Shown one piece after another: positions 1-6,404 of a stretch of 34,713 nucleotides of DNA; positions within the stretch are counted from its first letter, which is position 1, and each line of letters begins with the position of its first letter. The translations under genes and the position numbers were made by a program. Source of the stretch: Pediococcus argentinicus. Its GTDB lineage: Bacteria > Bacillota > Bacilli > Lactobacillales > Lactobacillaceae. The stretch lies in NCBI RefSeq assembly GCF_001437605.1, contig NZ_JQCQ01000019.1, forward strand, positions 1 to 34,713, given 5' to 3'. A model generated the notes under the pieces. It was not told where the DNA came from, did no database searches, and worked only from the letters and a program-made list of their open reading frames with translations.

Positions 1-95
1 AGTCCAATATTATGGGTTCAGATCATAACGGAGTTTTGACAATTGTACTTCCTAAGTCAGAAGAATCTGGAAACCATCAGATTAATATTGAATAA
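1..95 (+). CDS. Hsp20/alpha-crystallin small heat shock protein, C-terminal end only
   Basis: The frame beginning at base 3 is open to a TAA at 93-95 and gives 30 residues containing GVLTIVLPKSEE and ending INIE. The pattern G-V-L-x-I-x-L-P-K is the last beta strand of the alpha-crystallin domain, followed by the I-x-I type C-terminal anchor of small heat shock chaperones, which hold unfolding proteins in a refoldable state. The rest of the gene lies upstream of the window. A strong terminator follows 17 bases after the stop. The call rests on a short tail, but the motif is characteristic. Confidence 0.7.
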   Translation, partial: SNIMGSDHNGVLTIVLPKSEESGNHQINIE

Positions 96-110
96 TTTAA
101 TCTATATAAA

Positions 111-152
111 GCAAAAGCGGACTGCCAGTTAAAACTGGTGGTCCGCTTTTAT
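111..152. terminator. Bidirectional terminator between hsp20 and the small membrane protein gene
   Basis: The arms AAAAGCGGAC (113-122) and GTCCGCTTTT (141-150) pair perfectly, extended inwards by CCAG/CTGG around an A-rich loop. T-rich flanks on both strands suit termination of the rightward hsp20 transcript and the leftward small gene, whose stop codon lies inside the 3' arm. Confidence 0.8.
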
Positions 153-301
153 CTTGCATTCAACAAATAATGAAACAACTGTGACACCGCAATAATCCCA
201 ACAAATCCGAGAATCATAATCCATAGTAAGTGATGTGGTCCGAAAATTAACCATAAGATAAATGCCACTACTTCAATTCCAAAGATTACATATTTAGTCA
301 T
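149..301 (-). CDS. Small hydrophobic membrane protein, 50 aa, hypothetical
   Basis: ATG at 301 is preceded by AAGAGGAAAT at good spacing and reads 50 codons to TAA at 149-151. The protein begins MTKYVIFGIEVVAFILW, has a first membrane span at about residues 5-20, the polar turn GPHH, a second span at about 26-46, and a basic tail ending NAR. That is a two-span hairpin with both ends probably cytoplasmic. It is convergent with hsp20 and divergent from the TetR gene at 444, with an inverted repeat between, so it may be that regulator's target. I do not recognise the family. Hydrophobic pattern and ribosome binding site support a real gene. Confidence 0.65.
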   Translation of the reverse strand: MTKYVIFGIEVVAFILWLIFGPHHLLWIMILGFVGIIAVSQLFHYLLNAR

Positions 302-382
302 TTTTATTTCCTCTTATCTAACTTCATTTTTGTTAAATATATTGTAATCAATCTGGCGCATTTAAAAAATAATCACTTTTAA

Positions 383-419
383 TACACGTGTATACTTACA
401 AATCAGATAAGTATAAAAT
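383..419. promoter_or_regulatory. Candidate TetR operator and promoter region
   Basis: The self-complementary TACACGTGTA lies at 383-392. Overlapping its end is a perfect 8-bp inverted repeat, TATACTTA (391-398) and TAAGTATA (408-415), with a 9-base spacer. A -10-like TATAAA follows at 412. The location, between the divergent small membrane gene and the TetR gene, is typical for autoregulation. Binding is inferred, not shown. Confidence 0.45.
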
Positions 420-443
420 GTATTTTATCGAAGGGGATATTTT

Positions 444-1001
444 ATGGATAAGAGATTTCGAAAAACAGATCAATTAATTCGCCAGACATTTGTTCAACTA
501 GTTTTGGGTCAAGGATTCAATCAAATTTCTATCCGCACACTTTCTGAAACGGCTCAAATCAATCGACAAACGTTTTACGCTCATTTCACTGATAAATATT
601 CATTAGCAGAATCGATGATTAAAGAATTTATGGCGGATATGGACAAACTATTACAAAATCGAGCTGTTACTGCTGACAATCAGCTTAACATTGCCGAATC
701 CAGTGCAATCTTAATTCCCACGATTACAGAATTATATATCAATCGAAATGATGAGGTCCGTGCCCTTCAAACAATAACATTAGATAATAATTTATCTCTC
801 AATTCTGAAATTCAAAAAAGAATCACTGCCATTTTTAAACTTTATCCTGAAACAAAAACAGCCACGCCGTTCGAACTCGAACTAAACGTAGCTGTTGTAA
901 TGACTATTTTAAATCACACTATTGAGAAAAAGAAGTTACCAGACTTAACCGAAGTTAAAAACTCATTACGTAATTTGGGAAAACTATTTGATATCAACTA
1001 A
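444..1001 (+). CDS. TetR/AcrR family transcriptional regulator, 185 aa
   Basis: The N-terminus has the TetR helix-turn-helix: residues 8-22 (TDQLIRQTFVQLVLG), then I-S-I-R-T-L-S-E-T-A at about 28-37, and the recognition helix INRQTFYAHFTDKYSL at about 39-54. The C-terminal domain is divergent, as is normal for ligand-binding parts of this family. ATG at 444 follows AAGGGG at about ten bases. The stop overlaps that of the convergent MarR gene by two bases. The divergent small membrane gene (149-301) is the nearest candidate target. No ligand can be predicted. Confidence 0.85.
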   Translation: MDKRFRKTDQLIRQTFVQLVLGQGFNQISIRTLSETAQINRQTFYAHFTDKYSLAESMIKEFMADMDKLLQNRAVTADNQLNIAESSAILIPTITELYINRNDEVRALQTITLDNNLSLNSEIQKRITAIFKLYPETKTATPFELELNVAVVMTILNHTIEKKKLPDLTEVKNSLRNLGKLFDIN

Positions 1002-1471
1002 GAGTGACTTTCACGCTCTTTTTTCTTGTACTCATCATTAAAGTCAGCAAGTTTCTGTGCAATTAACATTGTTTCCTCAAAATACTGTTGTAGATTGTCT
1101 ACCCCTACTGTTTTTTTCATGTACTTGTGCATCGCAATTTCTTTTTTGCGGGCTTTTTTCAGAGCATCGTAACCTTGTTCTGTCACTTTAATATCGGTAA
1201 AACGGCGGTCTCCAGGTACATCTTCAAACTCAATCAGCCCACTTCGGCTTAAACTGGTCAACTGCCTAGAAACAGCAGATTTAGTTTCAAACAATCGCTC
1301 AGATATATCCGTAGTATTAAGATGCTCCGTATCAATCAAATTCAGGATAATGTATTGTTCGTAAGAAATATAATACTTACGAAAAGCATTCTTCAATGTA
1401 ATATCAATATATTTAAAACCCTTAACATATAATTTATGAGCACTTTTCTGTTCTAGTTTGCCTTCATTCAT
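998..1471 (-). CDS. MarR family transcriptional regulator, 157 aa
   Basis: The winged-helix core is clear: LNTTDISERLFETKSAVSRQ carries the recognition helix at about residues 50-70, then LTSLSRSGLIEFEDVPGDRR gives the linker and wing with the D-x-R motif at about 88-90, followed by VTEQGYDALKKA. MarR proteins bind palindromes as dimers and usually release on meeting phenolics or oxidants. ATG at 1471 is preceded by AGGGGAT. The gene is convergent with the TetR gene and lies downstream of, but on the same strand as, the SDR at 1628-2353. An inverted repeat upstream may be its operator. The target is unknown. Confidence 0.85.
   Translation of the reverse strand: MNEGKLEQKSAHKLYVKGFKYIDITLKNAFRKYYISYEQYIILNLIDTEHLNTTDISERLFETKSAVSRQLTSLSRSGLIEFEDVPGDRRFTDIKVTEQGYDALKKARKKEIAMHKYMKKTVGVDNLQQYFEETMLIAQKLADFNDEYKKKERESHS
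1000..1024. terminator. Weak convergent terminator at the TetR/MarR junction
   Basis: AGAGTGA (1001-1007) can pair with TCA-CTCT (1011-1019) with a two-base bulge, followed by T6 on the plus strand. It overlaps the last codons of the MarR gene. It best suits termination of the rightward TetR message. Confidence 0.5.
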
Positions 1472-1525
1472 CTGATTTATCCCCTATGTAAACTTGAATC
1501 ATTCCGTCATTAATATCTACACATA

Positions 1526-1544
1526 AATGTTAGCTTAAAACATT
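1526..1544. promoter_or_regulatory. Inverted repeat upstream of the MarR gene
   Basis: AATGTT (1526-1531) and AACATT (1539-1544) form a 6-bp inverted repeat with a 7-base spacer, 55-75 bases before the MarR start. This fits a MarR autoregulatory operator, but the arms are short and AT-rich, so chance is possible. Confidence 0.3.
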
Positions 1545-1580
1545 GCACTTTTCGAAGTAAAATCATGATTTTTTTGTAAA

Positions 1581-1611
1581 CAAAAATCGTCATTTTACAT
1601 TTAAAATGACG
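1581..1611 (-). terminator. Terminator of the SDR gene at 1628-2353
   Basis: A perfect 10-bp stem, CGTCATTTTA (1588-1597) with TAAAATGACG (1602-1611), has a 4-base loop and is followed on the minus strand by ATTTTTG. It lies 17 bases after the SDR stop codon. Confidence 0.8.
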
Positions 1612-1627
1612 AGTTAATCCATAGCTT

Positions 1628-2353
1628 TTACCAAGGCAATATTCCATTAATATCTGAAAAAGTACCGTTCAAATCATTGGTTGGATTCGTTGCTATTTCT
1701 ACAGTTCTAGCGACTCCTTGTTGTACGGTTAAGTTTCCACCGCCAACTGGGGAAGGTGTGTTAACCCAACCCGGATTAACGGCATTAACAGTCACATTCG
1801 TATCTTTTAGTTCATTTGCTAAGTCAACAGTAAACATGTTGAGGGCCGTTTTACTAGCTTGATATCCGACTGCGCTATGTTGATAAACACTAGTCGTTGG
1901 ATCAGAGGCTAACGTTAATGAACCAACACCGCTTGATATGTTAATCACTTTTCCAAAATCGGCATTATGCAACAGGGGCAGCATGGTCTGTGTCACTGAC
2001 ATTGTTCCAAAGAAGTTCACTTCAAAATCACCTCTGACAGCATCCAAACTAATTTTAGATGGCTTTGCATAGTTATCCAAAGCAATTCCAGCATTGTTAA
2101 TTAGGATATTTAAATAGCCAAATCGTTCTTTGATATGTTGTTGCGCAGTAGCCACACTCACAGTATTTGCCACATCAATCAAAACTAAATCGGCTTTAAT
2201 GTTTTTAGCTCGCAATTTATCAACAGCCTCTAAACCGGCTTCCTCATTCCGAGCACCAACTAAAATATGCTGACCTGCTTGGCCCAACTCTAAGGACAGT
2301 TCAAATCCCATCCCTTTATTTGCGCCTGTGATTAAAGTAATTATTTCGCTCAT
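1628..2353 (-). CDS. Short-chain dehydrogenase/reductase, MerR-linked copy 1, 241 aa
   Basis: A classical SDR. The nucleotide-binding motif TGANKGMG is at residues 9-16, NNAG at about 87-90, and the catalytic Y-x-x-x-K occurs in VGYQASKTALN at about 161-171 with an upstream serine in NISSGVG. Length is normal. It should oxidise or reduce a small carbonyl compound with NAD(P)H; R in GARNEE after beta-2 hints at NADP(H). It is divergent from the MerR gene at 2441, with a 19-bp-spaced promoter between. A paralogue with the same layout is at 17759-18514. Ribosome binding site AGAGGG. The substrate cannot be assigned; carbonyl or quinone detoxification is an inference from context. Confidence 0.88.
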   Translation of the reverse strand: MSEIITLITGANKGMGFELSLELGQAGQHILVGARNEEAGLEAVDKLRAKNIKADLVLIDVANTVSVATAQQHIKERFGYLNILINNAGIALDNYAKPSKISLDAVRGDFEVNFFGTMSVTQTMLPLLHNADFGKVINISSGVGSLTLASDPTTSVYQHSAVGYQASKTALNMFTVDLANELKDTNVTVNAVNPGWVNTPSPVGGGNLTVQQGVARTVEIATNPTNDLNGTFSDINGILPW

Positions 2354-2384
2354 CTGTTTTACCCTCTTTTAATATGATAAAGTA

Positions 2385-2415
2385 ATTGTATTACCCTACA
2401 GTAACTATAGGTCAA
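2385..2415 (-). promoter_or_regulatory. MerR-type promoter with 19-bp spacer and palindrome, driving the SDR
   Basis: On the minus strand the -35 is TTGACC (2410-2415) and the -10 is TACAAT (2385-2390), separated by exactly 19 bases, longer than the usual 17. The spacer holds CTACAGTAACTATAG (plus strand, 2396-2410), a palindrome with one mismatched pair around a central A. Over-long spacers with a central dyad are the hallmark of promoters that MerR-family activators untwist. Confidence 0.8.
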
Positions 2416-2440
2416 CATTTAATTTAAAGGTGGTAAGATT

Positions 2441-2806
2441 TTGTTCACAATTGGAGAACTATCTAAACTAACTGGATTAGCCGTCGGAACAATTCGGTTT
2501 TATGAATCAAAAGGCATCTTAAGCGCAACTGGACGTGATAATAACAACAATCGCTACTATGACGACGATACCCGTGCCTGGGCAAAATTTATTGTGTATC
2601 TGCGCGAAACTGGTATGAGCATTAACGATATTAAAGATTACAAAGCATTATTAGACCAAGGAGAGAAAACCATCCCTCAACGGATTGAAATTTTAAATAC
2701 GCAAAAAGCCAAAGTATATCAACAAATCGAAGCTAAGCAAGAACAGATTCGTGCATTAGATCATAAAATTGAACGATATCAGTCCGGTTCCACTAAACAC
2801 GTTTAA
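2441..2806 (+). CDS. MerR family transcriptional regulator, copy 1, 121 aa
   Basis: The start is TTG at 2441, with AAAGGTGG 6-14 bases upstream. FTIGELSKLTGLAVGTIRFY at residues 2-21 is the MerR winged helix; YESKGILSATGRDNNNNRYY follows, then a dimerisation helix TIPQRIEILNTQKAKVYQQI at about 86-105. No cysteine metal-binding tail is seen, so it is not a metal sensor and more like the LAB MerR group linked to oxidoreductases. It shares the intergenic promoter with the divergent SDR and should act there. Compare the pair at 18608. Confidence 0.87.
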   Translation: MFTIGELSKLTGLAVGTIRFYESKGILSATGRDNNNNRYYDDDTRAWAKFIVYLRETGMSINDIKDYKALLDQGEKTIPQRIEILNTQKAKVYQQIEAKQEQIRALDHKIERYQSGSTKHV

Positions 2807-2818
2807 CGAGGAAATAAT

Positions 2819-3007
2819 ATGACAAACTACCTAAGTAAGAACTTTATCTTTATCCTACTCAGCAATGCTTATTATTCATGGTATAAATATGGCGCTGTAG
2901 ACGGTGCTGTGTACCCAACTCTCAAAGCATGGTTATTCAAAATTTTCCCATCGAAAACACGATCAACAGCTACCGGAACGTTCTTAAATAACCAGAAAAA
3001 ATCCTGA
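2819..3007 (+). pseudogene. Remnant of an MFS-type transporter, 62-codon ORF
   Basis: A short ORF begins 12 bases after the merR stop with GAGGAAAT as ribosome binding site. Residues 30-52 include VYPTLKAWLFKIFPSKTRST, which resembles the internal loop of sugar/metabolite MFS permeases (E-L-F-P-T-x-x-R-x-T-A-x-G) but has none of the surrounding twelve spans. The N-terminal 25 residues are hydrophobic and could be a fused leftover span. It is followed by a strong terminator. I read it as a deletion remnant. It might still be expressed with merR as a small membrane peptide. Confidence 0.45.
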
Positions 3008-3039
3008 AATAAAATATGATTTTCATTTCAGGATTTTTA
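2996..3039 (+). terminator. Terminator after the merR operon
   Basis: A 14-bp perfect stem, AAAAATCCTGAAAT (2997-3010) with ATTTCAGGATTTTT (3025-3038), loop 3011-3024. The A-tract and T-tract make it usable in both directions, though the leftward gene on the other side starts far upstream. Confidence 0.8.
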
Positions 3040-3128
3040 ATTTCTAAAGGTTAATAGTCTTAAATCGGGAAAACAAGAATAACTTCTATGCTGTATTCAG
3101 AATTAAATTGTCATATTTTCCACTCTGC

Positions 3129-4442
3129 TCATTTAATATTTTCTTGCTTCATTGCTTTGCGTCCTGCAACATTCATCACATTCCAAACATTAGTTAAATC
3201 TGGTTGGAAGAAGAAATCCATTTCAGCTAATTCCATAATTGTTACGTGTTTGTAAATCGCAATCGACAATGCATTGATATTCGCGGTTTGATTATCTTGT
3301 GACATAATTTGACCACCAACAACTTCCAGAGTTTTGGGATTATAGAACAGTTTGAACTGAACTGTTAAATCCGGTTTAACCATTTCACTGCGCATGCTGA
3401 CAGCTTGTTCAACGTAAACTGAGCTAACCGGAATATTCATTTTAGCTGCTGACGTTGTATTAAGTCCAGCCGAAGCAAAATTGTATCCGAGAATATCTAA
3501 CCCTGAAGAACCTTGAACCGCCATAAGTGGTGCGTGTTGTTCAAATAGATTTCTAACTGCTGTACGTGCAGTACGACGAGCATTGGATCCTAACGCAATG
3601 TTAAGTTCTGAATTACTTGGCGTGTAACTGACTGGCACAAGATCTCCAATCGCAAAAATATCTGGATTACTTGTCTGCATGAACTCGTTGACCTTTAAAG
3701 ATCCATTGGGTGTTAATTCTAATTGATTATTCAACCATTGTGTATTGGGACGGGTACCAACTGATACGATTACTAAATCAGCATCAAAACTAGATTTGTC
3801 AGTTATTACCCTTTCAACATGTCCATCTCCTTCAAATGTACTTACTTGTTGACCTAACGCAACTTCAACATGCCGTTCATCCATTACTTTACCTAATCGA
3901 TCAGTCATTTCTGTATCCAAATAGGTACCAAGAGGTCGTTTAATTAAATCAACGAGTGTGACATGTTTTCCAACACTGGAAAATAAATCCACTGCCATCA
4001 TTCCGATGTAACCTGCACCAACCACAACAACGTTTTTAACGTCATCATTTTGTGCAGACTGACGTAATTTGTTAGTATCAGAACGTTGGCGTAAGTACTC
4101 TACCCCAGCCAAGTCGTTACCAGGAATCGGTAATTCAACTGGATTAGAGCCTTGCCCTAAAATCAATTTATCAAAATTGTATTGTTTATTTTGATCTACT
4201 TCAAGAACTTCTATCTGTTTATTTTCGGCATTTAAGCTTATGACTTCAGCATGTTCGTGAATTTTAACACCTTGTTTTTCTAAGTCTGAAATATATTCAG
4301 CAGCCTTATTGGGATTCCAGCCACTAGTAGTTGCAATATCACTTTTTTCAAACCAATCGATTTGATCGTATTCTTTTCCTTCAACTAACGCATCAACAGC
4401 TTCAACGCCACCATGAGATGCTCCAACAATAATAATTTTCAT
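3129..4442 (-). CDS. NADH peroxidase/NADH oxidase-like FAD oxidoreductase lacking the catalytic cysteine, 437 aa
   Basis: Full-length relative of Npr/Nox flavoproteins. FAD site GASHGG is at residues 7-12 with the conserved His10. A second dinucleotide fold, VVVGAGYIGMMAVDLF, is at about 138-153, and FAIGDLVPVSY binds the flavin near 273. The dimer domain ends in DFFFQPDLTNVWN. Known members have a Ser-Cys at 41-42 that cycles through a sulfenic acid to reduce H2O2 or O2. Here the ungapped alignment puts G41-W42, and the whole protein contains no cysteine, so classical peroxidase chemistry is not possible. It may be a diaphorase or flavin oxidase. Strong AGGAGG start signal; divergent from the TetR at 4588 across a shared operator. 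Confidence 0.85.
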   Translation of the reverse strand: MKIIIVGASHGGVEAVDALVEGKEYDQIDWFEKSDIATTSGWNPNKAAEYISDLEKQGVKIHEHAEVISLNAENKQIEVLEVDQNKQYNFDKLILGQGSNPVELPIPGNDLAGVEYLRQRSDTNKLRQSAQNDDVKNVVVVGAGYIGMMAVDLFSSVGKHVTLVDLIKRPLGTYLDTEMTDRLGKVMDERHVEVALGQQVSTFEGDGHVERVITDKSSFDADLVIVSVGTRPNTQWLNNQLELTPNGSLKVNEFMQTSNPDIFAIGDLVPVSYTPSNSELNIALGSNARRTARTAVRNLFEQHAPLMAVQGSSGLDILGYNFASAGLNTTSAAKMNIPVSSVYVEQAVSMRSEMVKPDLTVQFKLFYNPKTLEVVGGQIMSQDNQTANINALSIAIYKHVTIMELAEMDFFFQPDLTNVWNVMNVAGRKAMKQENIK

Positions 4443-4486
4443 TTTTAAAATTCCTCCTGTTTAAGTTAACCTTTTGTACATAATTT

Positions 4487-4526
4487 AAGATACAATGTGT
4501 ATGTAGATCGTTCAATAACATACACA
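4487..4526. promoter_or_regulatory. Promoter of the flavoprotein gene overlapped by a TetR operator
   Basis: Minus-strand promoter: -35 TTGAAC (4510-4515) and -10 TATCTT (4487-4492), 17-bp spacer. A perfect 9-bp inverted repeat, TGTGTATGT (4496-4504) and ACATACACA (4518-4526), 13-base spacer, covers the spacer and -35. A dimeric TetR bound here would block the polymerase. The decamer TTTAAGATAC also recurs at 4484 and 4541. Confidence 0.65.
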
Positions 4527-4587
4527 CTGAATCTTATTCTTTTAAGATACGAAACTAAAAAAGCTGTTTCTAAGGAGGAAATTTACG

Positions 4588-5181
4588 ATGAACAATCAGC
4601 ATCGTCGCCGTGGTGATGAGTTAGTTAATGATATTAAAAAGGCCGCTCTAAATATTTTAATCACTGATGGCTATGCTTCAGTAACTTTCGCCAGTGTAGC
4701 TCGTCAAGCACACACCAGTCGTTCTGTCTTATATCATTATTGGGATACAGCTTTTGATTTAATGCTAGACTCTGTTCATGACGGCATGATCAATCGTGTT
4801 TCTGAGGGCGATTTAGATTTATCAAAACGTTCTTTACGAGATAATTTAGTATCTGTGGGAGAATTCTTTTTAAATAATCTAACTCAAATTCCATTGGAGT
4901 TTTCGCAAGCTATGTTTTATCAACTAAGTCAGCATCACAACAAAGTGTCAGAAATACTAGATGATGCTAACCAAAACAGTTTAAGTGCTATGAAACATAT
5001 TCTAGAATTTGCCATTGAACACCATGAAATCAGAATTATGCCACCATTAAATACCCAGTTAACACTTTTTCAACTCATTCGATATCGTTTCGTTGTTGAA
5101 AACCAGAAGATGGATCGAAACAAAATCAAAAAACTAGTTGATCAAGTTGTTTTGCCAGCTATTTTAGAGCAAGGTGCATAA
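4588..5181 (+). CDS. TetR/AcrR family regulator of the flavoprotein gene, 197 aa
   Basis: The helix-turn-helix spans residues 10-55: IKKAALNILITDGYASVTFA, then SVARQAHTSRSVLYHYWDTA. The rest is a helical ligand domain. AAGGAGGAAATTTACG precedes the ATG. It is divergent from the NADH-peroxidase-like gene, and the inverted repeat between them is the probable operator. The N-terminal domain resembles that of the TetR at 24980 (both have a long basic N-terminus and the V-L-Y-x-x-W-x-T recognition helix), and both partner an oxidoreductase, so they may be paralogues. The effector is unknown. Confidence 0.85.
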   Translation: MNNQHRRRGDELVNDIKKAALNILITDGYASVTFASVARQAHTSRSVLYHYWDTAFDLMLDSVHDGMINRVSEGDLDLSKRSLRDNLVSVGEFFLNNLTQIPLEFSQAMFYQLSQHHNKVSEILDDANQNSLSAMKHILEFAIEHHEIRIMPPLNTQLTLFQLIRYRFVVENQKMDRNKIKKLVDQVVLPAILEQGA

Positions 5182-5183
5182 AA

Positions 5184-5227
5184 ATAGAGCTACATCACAT
5201 ATCTAAACATGTGGTGTAACTCTTTTA
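5184..5227. terminator. Convergent terminator between TetR and methyltransferase genes
   Basis: AGAGCTACATCACAT (5186-5200) pairs with ATGTGGTGTAACTCT (5209-5223), mostly perfect with wobble or mismatch at three places, and TTTTATTTT follows on the plus strand. Confidence 0.75.
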
Positions 5228-5257
5228 TTTTGTCGCAGTAATAATATATGATGACAT

Positions 5258-5959
5258 CTAGGGGCCTGACCACCAACCATTAAATCCAGCTTGATTCATG
5301 GTAATATCGTGCATCCCTAATTCCTGTAATTTTTGAATATATTCTTTATGCTTACTTCCCGTATCAACGAGCAATAGTTTACCGTCCTTCTTAAGAACCC
5401 GGTATGCTTCTGCCAATGCCTTTTCACGGTCAGCACGAGGCTTGATATTATGAACAGCAAAACTAGTTACAGCATAATCAAATTGACTTGCTTTAAAAGG
5501 TAAATCACGCATATCTGCAGTAACTAATTCTGTCGGAACACTTAAATTAGCAGCTACTAAATTCTTCTTTGTAGCATCTACAGAATTATTAGATTGATCT
5601 TGTGAACGCCAAAGATCCACACCAGTTATTTTTCCGTTCTGATCAAGATGTTTAGCCATTTCCAGCATGACTGCTCCATGTCCACAACCTAAATCAATCA
5701 CTTTGGAATTTCGCTTAATTTTAAAACCAGATAGAAGATTCTTCCAAATTACAAACTTACCTCTTAAGCTGGTATGAATAAACGTCAAACCACCCGCAAT
5801 CATAAAAATACCGTATGCTAACGTCCAGCCCGCACCGTTATAATGTGTAATTACTCCAGCCAATGCTAATATTCCAACAATTAAAACTATCAGCCCAACT
5901 CCGATGTATAAAATTGGAACTGATGGTGCATCAACACCGTACTTCAATTTTTCTTTCAT
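5258..5959 (-). CDS. Membrane-anchored class I SAM-dependent methyltransferase, 233 aa
   Basis: Residues 14-36 (PILYIGVGLIVLIVGILALA) and 43-61 form two hydrophobic spans, then a Rossmann methyltransferase domain starts. Motif I is VIDLGCGHGAVMLEMA (about 87-102), motif II acidic residue in ITGVDLW, a post-I acid in VTADMRDLPF, and motif IV region DYAVTSFAVHNI. HxGxGxG-like loop and motif order match UbiE/COQ5-type small-molecule methyltransferases. The two-span anchor should hold the enzyme on the cytoplasmic face, which fits a lipid or hydrophobic substrate, but the substrate is not identifiable. Start ATG at 5959 follows CAGGGAGAAAC. Confidence 0.82.
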   Translation of the reverse strand: MKEKLKYGVDAPSVPILYIGVGLIVLIVGILALAGVITHYNGAGWTLAYGIFMIAGGLTFIHTSLRGKFVIWKNLLSGFKIKRNSKVIDLGCGHGAVMLEMAKHLDQNGKITGVDLWRSQDQSNNSVDATKKNLVAANLSVPTELVTADMRDLPFKASQFDYAVTSFAVHNIKPRADREKALAEAYRVLKKDGKLLLVDTGSKHKEYIQKLQELGMHDITMNQAGFNGWWSGP

Positions 5960-6022
5960 TAGTTTCTCCCTGTGTTTACGTTACTTTTAAATATAGCATG
6001 GACATCTAAACTTGAACATATA

Positions 6023-6050
6023 AAAAATAGCACCCCATTGGAATGCTATT
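6023..6050 (-). terminator. Terminator of the small gene at 6046-6210
   Basis: On the minus strand AATAGCA and TGCTATT pair around an 11-base loop and TTTTTT follows. The stop codon of the small ORF lies in the 5' arm, a compact arrangement that also supports the ORF. Confidence 0.7.
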
Positions 6051-6210
6051 TGTGATTAATTTTTATGAAAAGTGACTTTATCCAAGTTCCTAATCCGACA
6101 CCAGATTCTCGAATATTCCTATATATTCCAGCCAAGAAATACATTACTGCATCGCTATTAAACACAGTAGCGAGAATTCCGATGACAACGACAACTATAA
6201 TTCCAATCAT
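6046..6210 (-). CDS. Small membrane protein, 54 aa, hypothetical
   Basis: ATG at 6210 is preceded by GAGGTGATTGCT, a good ribosome binding site, and by a TATAAT-like -10 at 6244-6249. The product starts MIGIIVVVVIGILATVF (one membrane span, residues 2-17) and has a further amphipathic stretch to residue 50, ending KINHK. The stop lies inside its own terminator. I do not recognise the family. Promoter, ribosome binding site, hydrophobic N-terminus and terminator together make it convincing. It lies downstream of the YhgE-like gene and the 33-aa ORF on the same strand. Confidence 0.65.
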   Translation of the reverse strand: MIGIIVVVVIGILATVFNSDAVMYFLAGIYRNIRESGVGLGTWIKSLFIKINHK

Positions 6211-6276
6211 AGCAATCACCTCATTAGGTTACGATTTTTCATTATTATAACCCATTTAAGATAAAACAAGTGAAAA

Positions 6277-6378
6277 TTACTTTTGCTTACTAAATATATT
6301 AAAGGTTGCCTTAGCGATGGCGCTCAGCTCTGTTGTAGCATTTTTAAATGCTCGATTACCGTAACTATAAATAGACAT
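6277..6378 (-). CDS. Small ORF, 33 aa, possible gene or remnant
   Basis: Open from ATG 6378 to TAA 6277-6279, just 27 bases after the YhgE-like gene. The product begins MSIYSYGNRAFKNATTEL and ends FNIFSKQK, a basic amphipathic peptide. No strong ribosome binding site is seen before the ATG (AAAGTGG lies 12 bases upstream). An in-frame GTG five codons earlier is an alternative start. It could be the third member of an operon with the YhgE-like gene, or decay product of a longer gene. Confidence 0.35.
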   Translation of the reverse strand: MSIYSYGNRAFKNATTELSAIAKATFNIFSKQK

Positions 6379-6404
6379 TGTGTAGTCGACCACTTTATTT
6401 TTAA

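Noticed and set aside
2819-3007. A genuine small MFS-associated protein gene
   Set aside because: Only an internal transporter loop is recognisable and flanking spans are gone, so it is listed as a remnant, although expression with merR cannot be excluded.
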